Source: Paraplanobispora siamensis (GTDB lineage Bacteria; Actinomycetota; Actinomycetes; Streptosporangiales; Streptosporangiaceae). Taken from it: 64,000 nt of DNA. The notes below the pieces were generated by a model. The model was given only the letters and a program-made list of their open reading frames with translations, did not search any database and had not been told where the DNA came from. Below, in pieces: positions 58,737-64,000 of this stretch (the stretch's first letter is position 1; the number at the start of each line of letters is the position of its first letter). A program made the position numbers and the translations under genes. Location of the stretch: assembly GCF_016863175.1 (NCBI RefSeq), contig NZ_BOOJ01000043.1:38930-102929 (forward strand). Direction: 5' to 3'.

Positions 58737-59747
58737 TCACCACACCGCCGCGCAGACCACCAGCGCGGCGGCGGTGGCGGTCTCGACGAGCGCGCCGAGC
58801 ACGTCCCCGGTGATCCCGCCCAGCCGCCGCACCGCCCTGCGCCGCAGCGACCAGGCCGCCAGCAGGCCCGCGGCCACCGCCGCCGCGGGCAGGACGCCGA
58901 GAAGGAGGAACGCTGTCCAGGACGGGCCGGTGACGGTGACCCCCGCGACGGAGACCTCCAGCGCGTCCGCGTAGGCCGTGCTCATCCCCACCCCCTTCAG
59001 CGGCTCGTAGGAGCCCTCGTAGAGGATTTCGCCGGGATCCAGCGCGGTGTACTCCGCGTAGCGGCGCTCGAAGCCGTCGACGGCGGAGGACAGGCCGAGG
59101 GTCCCCATGCAGAACGTGAACGTCAGAGCGGTCACGCTCGCGAGCGAGAGCACGGTGGCGGCCAGCGCGGGGCCGCGCCGTACGGTTCCCGCCACCATGG
59201 AGCCGAGCCCGCCGGGCCGGGCGGCGGGCACGTGCTCGCGGCAGGCCCAGGTGAGCGCCAGCCGTCCGGCGACGCAGGCCGTCACCAGCGCGGGCGGCCC
59301 GATCCCCACCGTCGCCGCCTCGGTCAGCGTCGCCACCTGGACCAGCAGTGTGAGGACGAGCGTCACCACGCCGAACGGGCCGATGTCGGAGCGCTTCATG
59401 ATGTCCAGGGCCCGGTCCGCGGGCTTGCCGCTGCCCAGCCCGTCGGCCAGGTCGGCCAGCCCGTCCAGGTGCAGCGCCCGCGTGAGCAGCGCGAGGGTGC
59501 CCACGGCCAGCACCGAGGCGAGCAGCGGGGAGATCCCCAGCCACAGCGCGGCCACCAGCACGGCCGCGGCGGCCACCCCGAGCGCCGCCCCCACCAGCGG
59601 GGCGAGCACCATCGCCCGCCCCCCGGCCCGGCGGTCCACCACGCCCGGCCGTACCGGGAAGACACTCAGCGTGCCGACCGCCAGCCGGAACCCGTCGGCG
59701 AGCGTGGACGGCCGCTCGGGGACCTCCGGGGGCGGTGTGTCGGGCAC
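58737..59747 (-). CDS. cobS: Adenosylcobinamide-GDP ribazoletransferase CobS
   Basis: 336 residues from the GTG at 59747. CobS joins adenosylcobinamide-GDP and alpha-ribazole in the last steps of cobalamin assembly, in the membrane. The family signatures LLTRALHLDGLADLADGLGSG and RRRAVRRLGGITGDVLGA are present, with about seven membrane segments. The protein is longer than the usual 250 residues because of an extra loop of about 60 residues (GFERRYAEYTALDPGEILYEGSYEP region, about 205-260) between membrane segments, probably outside. It follows cobU on the same strand, with 159 bp between. Confidence 0.92.
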   Translation of the reverse strand: MPDTPPPEVPERPSTLADGFRLAVGTLSVFPVRPGVVDRRAGGRAMVLAPLVGAALGVAAAAVLVAALWLGISPLLASVLAVGTLALLTRALHLDGLADLADGLGSGKPADRALDIMKRSDIGPFGVVTLVLTLLVQVATLTEAATVGIGPPALVTACVAGRLALTWACREHVPAARPGGLGSMVAGTVRRGPALAATVLSLASVTALTFTFCMGTLGLSSAVDGFERRYAEYTALDPGEILYEGSYEPLKGVGMSTAYADALEVSVAGVTVTGPSWTAFLLLGVLPAAAVAAGLLAAWSLRRRAVRRLGGITGDVLGALVETATAAALVVCAAVW

Positions 59748-59906
59748 AAGCGGTGATCGTAGCGCCGGTCCCGTGGGGGAAGGCGGGCAGGTACGGGGGC
59801 GCGCCGAGGAGGGAGCGGCCGCCGGGGGCCTGACGGGGTCAGGCGGGGAGGGCGACGGCCGGGGGCGGGGTCAGGCCGGCAAGGGTGCAGGCGGCCCGGG
59901 GCGGGG

Positions 59907-60893
59907 TCAGATCGGGAGGGGGAGGAGGCGGCCGGCGACGACCAGGGCGACGTCCTCGGACTCGGCGGCCAGGCGCTGGTTCAGCCGGCCCAGGGCGTCG
60001 CGGAAGGCCCGGCCGCTGGAGGTGGCCGGGACCACGCCCAGGCCGACCTCGTCGGAGACGGCCACCACGCGCGAGCGTGTCTGCCGCCACGCGGCCACCA
60101 GCTCCTCGCAGCGGGACTCCACCCGCTCCCGGGCCGCCGCGCCGCCCTCCCACGCCCCGCACTCGTCGAAGACGGCGGTGATCCAGGTGCCGAGGCCGTC
60201 GATGAGCAGCGGCGTCCGCGTGGTCCGCAGCAACCCGGCCAGGTCGGTGGTCTCGGCCGTCTCCCAGTGGGCGGGGCGGCGCTCCCGGTGAGCGCGTACC
60301 CGCGCCAGCCACTCCGGGTCGTCCCCGCCGGACGGCCCGGTCGCCACGTAGACGACCCCGGGTTCGGCCAGCAGCCGCAGCTCCGCCTCGGCCGACTTGC
60401 CCGAGCGCGACCCGCCCAGCAGGAGCGTCCGGCGCGGCTGCGGGGGCCGGGCGGGCGCGGCCTCGCGGGTGTCGAGCACCGTGCCGTCGGGTACGGCGCG
60501 CGCCCCCCACAGCGCGAGCCTGCGCTCCAGCTCGGCCTCGGACGGCACCCGGTGGTCGATCCCCACGGCCACGACGACGGTGTCCTCCCCGGCCAGGCCC
60601 CGGCGGCGCAGCTCGCCCAGCCGTTCCGGCCGGTCCAGCACGTCGATCAGCACCAGGTCGCAGGGCCCGTCCCCCGCGGGGGCGTCCGCGGGGTCGAACC
60701 CCGCCGGGGCGTACAGCAGCCGGGTGCCGTCGGGGAGGACGACGGCGCCGCCGTCCGGCGGGATCGGCGTGCGGCCGTCGGCGACGGCAACGAAGGGCCG
60801 GCGGGGAGAGGGCCGGCGGGCGCAGGACGCGCAGCCGCACTCCGGGACGGGCCAGCCGAGCGGCCCGGCCGTCCCCTCGATCAGGACTTTCAC
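59907..60893 (-). CDS. cobU: Adenosylcobinamide kinase/guanylyltransferase CobU with N-terminal extra domain
   Basis: 328 residues from the GTG at 60893. The C-terminal half is CobU: P-loop LLLGGSRSGKSAEAE (about residue 155), VYVATGP, RVRAHRERRPAHWET (with the guanylylated His), LLIDGLGTWI and VVAVSDEVGLGVVPA. The first 150 residues are an additional domain opening with VLIEGTAGPLGWPVPECGCASC, a Cys-rich start also seen in Streptomyces CobU proteins and reminiscent of a metallo-beta-lactamase-like fold without its full metal set. Its role is unknown. Upstream there is no cobalamin riboswitch that could be recognised. Confidence 0.9.
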   Translation of the reverse strand: MKVLIEGTAGPLGWPVPECGCASCARRPSPRRPFVAVADGRTPIPPDGGAVVLPDGTRLLYAPAGFDPADAPAGDGPCDLVLIDVLDRPERLGELRRRGLAGEDTVVVAVGIDHRVPSEAELERRLALWGARAVPDGTVLDTREAAPARPPQPRRTLLLGGSRSGKSAEAELRLLAEPGVVYVATGPSGGDDPEWLARVRAHRERRPAHWETAETTDLAGLLRTTRTPLLIDGLGTWITAVFDECGAWEGGAAARERVESRCEELVAAWRQTRSRVVAVSDEVGLGVVPATSSGRAFRDALGRLNQRLAAESEDVALVVAGRLLPLPI

Positions 60894-61116
60894 CCCGCAA
60901 GGGTCGCACGCCCGGGACGGGGTCCCGGCCGCGCGGGGATCCACGGGCTGGACGGGATCGCCGCAGGGGAGGAGCGTGCGGAACCGGAGGACGCTGATGA
61001 CCGGGAGAGGGGACGAGGGTGCGTGATCCCGGGGTCGGAGCTGGAAGATCCGGGGATAGTAGGGTTCGCTGAGCCGTCAAGGGCGACGGCGACAACCGGC
61101 GAGAGGGGCGTGTGGA

Positions 61117-61323
61117 ATGACGTGGCGCTGGCGTTACGAGAACGCTGACGGTGGCGAGCTGGCCGGTGGGGCCCTGCCGGCCGACACGTTCCCGAACCAG
61201 GCCGACGCGGAGTCCTGGCTCGGTGAGAACTGGCGTCAGCTGCTGGAGGCCGGGGTGGAGCGGGTCAGCCTCCTGGAGGACGGCCGGCCGGAGTACGAGG
61301 GGATGTCGCTGCGCCCCGAGTGA
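61117..61323 (+). CDS. Small conserved hypothetical protein
   Basis: 68 residues from the ATG at 61117 (GAGAGGGG about 13 nt upstream). The sequence MTWRWRYENADG, FPNQADAESWLGENWRQLLEAGVERVSLLEDG looks like a compact alpha/beta domain; similar short actinobacterial proteins exist without known function. No membrane segment. Single gene between cobU (divergent) and a terminator. Confidence 0.7.
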   Translation: MTWRWRYENADGGELAGGALPADTFPNQADAESWLGENWRQLLEAGVERVSLLEDGRPEYEGMSLRPE

Positions 61324-61380
61324 GCCGGTCCGGCTCGTCGGCTCCGGCAACGACGGAAACGAGGGAAACGGCGGAAACGG

Positions 61381-61425
61381 CGGAGCCCCCGGATCTCTGG
61401 GCGAAGGGGAGATCCGGGGGCTCCG
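61381..61425. terminator. Bidirectional terminator, perfect 17-bp stem
   Basis: CGGAGCCCCCGGATCTC (61381-61397) pairs with GAGATCCGGGGGCTCCG (61409-61425) around an 11-nt loop, between the convergent small gene (ends 61323) and the aldo/keto reductase gene (ends 61501). Confidence 0.9.
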
Positions 61426-61500
61426 TGGCCGGCCGGGTCGTGCTCGGCGGACGCCACCCCGCCGCCGGCCGGGCGGCGTCCACCGGCCCCTACGAGTCCC

Positions 61501-62499
61501 CTACGGGCGCTTGGCGGGGCTGACGGTCTTGGCCGGGTCGCGCTCGACGATCGGGCCGAGCACGTCGTCGATCTTCTTCAGCACCTCGGCGTCCAGCTTC
61601 ACACCGGCGGCCTTGACGTTGTCGCGGACCTGCTCCGGCTTGGTGGCGCCGATGATCGCGGAGGCCACGTTCGGGTTCTGCAGCACCCACGCCACGGCGA
61701 GCTGGGCCATGGTCAGGCCGAGGTCGGCGGCGATCGGCTTGAGCTCCTGGACGCGGGTGAGCACCTCGTCGGTGAGCATCCGGGAGATGAAGTTGCCGCC
61801 GGTGGGGTCGGTGGCCCGGGAGCCCGCGGGCGGAGGCTGGCCCGGCAGGTACTTGCCGGTGAGCACGCCCTGCGCGATCGGGGACCAGACGATCTGGCTC
61901 AGGCCCTCCTTCTCGCACAGGGGCACGACCTCGGACTCGATGACCCGCCACAGCATGGAGTACTGCGGCTGGTTGGAGACCAGGCGGTCGAAGCCCATCT
62001 CGTCGGCGATCTTCAGGGCCGCGGCGATCTGCTCGGCGTTCCACTCGCTGACGCCGACGTAGAGGACCTTGCCCTGCCGTACGAGGTCGTCGAAGGTCTT
62101 GAGGGTCTCCTCGAGAGGAGTCTCGACGTCGAAGCGGTGGGCCTGGTAGAGGTCGACGTAGTCGGTCTGCAGGCGGCGGAGCGAGCCGTGGATCGACTCG
62201 GTGATGTGCTTGCGGGACAGGCCGCGGTCGTTGGGACCGGAGCCGGTCGGCCAGTAGACCTTCGTGAAGATCTCCAGCGACTCGCGCCGCACGCCCTTCA
62301 GCGCGCGGCCGAGCACCTCCTCCGCGCGGGTGCCGGCGTAGACGTCGGCCGTGTCGAAGGTGGTGATCCCCTCGTCGAGCGCCGCCTTCACGCATTCCTT
62401 GGCGGCGTCCTCCTCGACCTGGGAGCCGTGCGTGATCCAGTTGCCGTAGCTGATCTCGCTGACCATGAGACCGCTGCGGCCAAGGTGACGGAATTCCAT
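61501..62499 (-). CDS. Aldo/keto reductase, Kv-beta/AKR6-like
   Basis: 332 residues from the ATG at 62499. The catalytic tetrad of the superfamily is Asp49, Tyr54 (DTADVYAG), Lys80 (IFTKVYW) and His121 (LYQAHRFD). QPQYSMLWR, SPIAQGVLTGKY and IIGATKPEQVRDN form the NADPH-binding end. The sequence is close to the potassium-channel beta-subunit-like group that reduces aldehydes and ketones. Cytosolic. It is divergent from the SMI1/KNR4 gene with 55 bp between the starts. Confidence 0.92.
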   Translation of the reverse strand: MEFRHLGRSGLMVSEISYGNWITHGSQVEEDAAKECVKAALDEGITTFDTADVYAGTRAEEVLGRALKGVRRESLEIFTKVYWPTGSGPNDRGLSRKHITESIHGSLRRLQTDYVDLYQAHRFDVETPLEETLKTFDDLVRQGKVLYVGVSEWNAEQIAAALKIADEMGFDRLVSNQPQYSMLWRVIESEVVPLCEKEGLSQIVWSPIAQGVLTGKYLPGQPPPAGSRATDPTGGNFISRMLTDEVLTRVQELKPIAADLGLTMAQLAVAWVLQNPNVASAIIGATKPEQVRDNVKAAGVKLDAEVLKKIDDVLGPIVERDPAKTVSPAKRP

Positions 62500-62554
62500 G
62501 CTCCGACCCTAGTAGGCGCCCTGCGGTGGATTGATTCGGGATACCCTGCCCGGC

Positions 62555-63841
62555 GTGCGGCGGTTGATCAGTTCTCGATGGGTACGGCTCGCGCTCGCGG
62601 CCGCCGCCACGGCGGCCGTCGTCGTGGCGGTGCTCCGGCTCCGGCGCCTCCCGGCGGCTCCTGAGGTCCGGAAGCCCCCGCGGGCCCCGCTCTCTCCGGA
62701 GGGAGCGGCGGGCTCCGTCGCCGTGTCCGACGCCGTGCCCGGGCGGGAGACGCCGGTCGGCGCAGGCCCGGCGGACCACACGGCGGACCGCGCACAGGGA
62801 CGTCCCGCGCCCGAGGCGCCCGCGGCCCGAGACGAGGCGGTCCGCCGCCGCGTGGTCCGCTGGGGGTCGGTCGCGATCGCGCTCTGCGTGCTGATCTTCG
62901 CCACCCAGGCACTGGAGAGGGCGGTCTTCTCCCAGGGGACGGCGGCGGAGGATGTGCAGCCGGAACACCTCAGGGAGACTCCCATGTCCCTGGAGGAGCT
63001 GTGCGCCCAGTTCGGCGACAGGCCGATCGACAGAGGCACCGCCGAGCTGTGCGAGCGGGAGTGGGGGACGGCGGCGGTCTATGTGGGCGAGGCCCCGGAC
63101 GGCCTCCCCGGCGAGGAGCCCCCGGTGCCCTCCGTGGAGGACTCCTCCGTCGGGATCTCCACCGGGGCCACCGGGGAGCCCACCGCCGCACCGTCCGCAG
63201 ACTCCTCCGGCCCGGCGGCTGACGAGGACTGCCGGCCGGAGACGGCGACCCCGGCGGTGCGCGAGGTCGACCCCCGGGTGAGCCGGGCGGTGAACCGGCA
63301 GTGGCGGCGGATCGAGCAGTGGCTCAAGGCCAACGCGCCCAAGACCCACCGCACGCTCTCCCCGCCCGCCCGTGCCCGGACGATCGCGATCGCCGAGTCG
63401 CAGATGGGCCTGCGCTTCCCCGACGACCTGCGGGCCTCGCTCCTGCGGCACAACGGGAGCGTCTTCCGGAAGAGCTCCGGACTCACGATCTTCCTGTACG
63501 ACGGCATGAACGTGCGCGACATCCGCGACGCCTGGCGGATGCTCTGCGGGATCGACACCGATGACTACGGTGATCCGCGTGGAGACTGGTGGGACGGGCG
63601 GATGATCCCGGTCGGCTCGGACGGGCTCGGCAACCACCTGGTGGTCGACTCGGTCCGGCGTGACGTCGGGGAGACCGACCACGAGGGGGTCATGGACTTC
63701 GAGCCCGGGGGCATCCGGATCCGCTCCTACTACGCGCTGCTGAGGATGACGGCCGACGCGCTGGAGAAGGGCGGGACCGTGGGTCACTGGAAGCCCGTAG
63801 TCAACGGGGACACGTTGAGCTGGGAGATCGTCGGGAACTGA
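62555..63841 (+). CDS. Membrane-anchored SMI1/KNR4-family protein
   Basis: 428 residues from the GTG at 62555 (TTG at 62531 possible; no binding site, and GATACCC about 15 bp upstream may be a -10 region). Two membrane segments (about 9-26 and 104-120) flank a Pro/Ala/Gly-rich stretch. A Thr/Ser/Pro-rich linker with two Cys follows, then the SMI1/KNR4 domain (about 265-410): RIEQWLKANAPKTHRTL, SLLRHNGSVF and FLYDGMNVRDIRDAW. SMI1/KNR4 proteins are often immunity or sensor proteins in contact-dependent systems, but here no toxin gene is adjacent. Binding partner unknown. Confidence 0.75.
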   Translation: MRRLISSRWVRLALAAAATAAVVVAVLRLRRLPAAPEVRKPPRAPLSPEGAAGSVAVSDAVPGRETPVGAGPADHTADRAQGRPAPEAPAARDEAVRRRVVRWGSVAIALCVLIFATQALERAVFSQGTAAEDVQPEHLRETPMSLEELCAQFGDRPIDRGTAELCEREWGTAAVYVGEAPDGLPGEEPPVPSVEDSSVGISTGATGEPTAAPSADSSGPAADEDCRPETATPAVREVDPRVSRAVNRQWRRIEQWLKANAPKTHRTLSPPARARTIAIAESQMGLRFPDDLRASLLRHNGSVFRKSSGLTIFLYDGMNVRDIRDAWRMLCGIDTDDYGDPRGDWWDGRMIPVGSDGLGNHLVVDSVRRDVGETDHEGVMDFEPGGIRIRSYYALLRMTADALEKGGTVGHWKPVVNGDTLSWEIVGN

Positions 63842-63868
63842 GGCGGCCCGGCGCGGTCGTCCCCCGAA

Positions 63869-63892
63869 GAGGCTCGGGCATCCGAGAGCCTC
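63869..63892 (+). terminator. Stem-loop after the SMI1/KNR4 gene
   Basis: GAGGCTCGG (63869-63877) pairs with CCGAgAGCCTC (63882-63892) with one bulged base and a 4-nt loop, 27 bp past the stop. Confidence 0.65.
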
Positions 63893-63909
63893 GTCACGCG
63901 GAGGGCCCG

Positions 63910-64000
63910 GACACGCGGAAGCCCCGGACACGCGGAAGCCCCGGACACGCGGAAGCCCCGGACACGCGGAAGCCCCGGACACGCGGAAGCCCCGGACACG
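63910..64000. repeat. 17-bp tandem repeat, five full copies, running off the window
   Basis: GACACGCGGAAGCCCCG is repeated perfectly at 63910-63926, 63927-63943, 63944-63960, 63961-63977 and 63978-63994, and a sixth copy begins at 63995. The 17-bp period is not a multiple of three, so it is unlikely to be a coding repeat of simple design; the open frames through it are shadows. The full extent lies right of the window. Confidence 0.9.

Noticed and set aside
60894..61116. Possible cobalamin riboswitch before cobU
   Set aside because: No conserved B12-box-like element or suitable structure was seen in the gap.
63784..63999. Cys/Gly/Arg-rich peptide encoded by the 17-bp repeat on the minus strand
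   Set aside because: The frame passes through the end of the SMI1/KNR4 gene in antisense and exists because the repeat lacks stops in that frame; no start signal supports it.
1..64000. tRNA, rRNA, CRISPR array, integrase or transposase
   Set aside because: No cloverleaf with TTCGA loop, rRNA-like block, spaced CRISPR repeats or DDE/tyrosine recombinase gene was recognised. The regular repeats found are tandem without unique spacers.

Overview
The window reads as high-GC actinobacterial chromosome. G or C fills most third codon positions, GTG and TTG starts are common, and the gene content points to a Streptosporangiales-type organism (Streptosporangium, Nonomuraea, Microbispora and relatives). 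The order placement is inference; the phylum is secure from the glnA-glnE-glnA2 and lipA-lipB-sucB block. No rRNA, tRNA, CRISPR array, transposase or integrase was seen.

Layout. (1) 1-9700 is regulatory and accessory: the first codons of a GH13 enzyme, a secreted beta-propeller, two paralogous NarL-type sensor kinases on either side of a hybrid regulator (SARP domain fused to a response regulator), and an MFS exporter divergent from its ArsR-type repressor with a clear palindromic operator between them. (2) 9832-27670 holds glnA2 and glnE, separated by about 13 kb of inserts: a Nudix hydrolase, a YbdK-type ligase, a flavoprotein with two AhpD-like proteins and a SnoaL protein, a large Ser/Thr kinase with WD40 repeats, a hotdog protein, a fatty acid desaturase and a glutamine amidotransferase. 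(3) 27759-40291 is a mixed accessory stretch: an F420/flavin oxidoreductase, an NlpC/P60 hydrolase, an Lrp regulator, an SMP-30 protein, two secreted Hip1-like hydrolases, a nitronate monooxygenase, a DHFR-like reductase and a seven-bladed WD40 protein next to glnA. (4) 40398-55983 is mostly core: glnA with a textbook GlnR operator, an RDD protein, a DUF4191 protein, lipA, lipB, a TIGR01777 epimerase, sucB (E2), lpd (E3) and pepA, with a GH3 glycosidase inserted between the DUF4191 gene and lipA. (5) 56072-64000 holds a GntR-DUF1648-CPBP protease module, cobS and cobU, an aldo/keto reductase, a membrane-tethered SMI1/KNR4 protein and a 17-bp tandem repeat running off the window end.

How parts work together. 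GlnA is the main glutamine synthetase. GlnE adenylylates its Tyr402, and a four-element GlnR box should control its transcription. GlnA2 has Trp at the adenylylation site, so it should escape GlnE, but a two-element GlnR site lies upstream. LipB and LipA build the lipoyl cofactor used by the neighbouring E2 (SucB), which Lpd reoxidises. The two sensor kinases probably feed one SARP-response-regulator hybrid whose 88-bp upstream gap is filled with TGTGAGAT direct repeats, a plausible SARP-type binding array.

Most notable observations: the SARP-REC-LuxR fusion and its repeat array; the perfect GlnR box at glnA; a 26-bp copy of the glnA 3' end flanking the WD40 gene; Lys replaced by Gln at the catalytic position of LipB; and the GntR-DUF1648-CPBP module with its operator-overlapped near-leaderless promoter, coupled 9-codon mini-ORF and G-quadruplex-capable tract.
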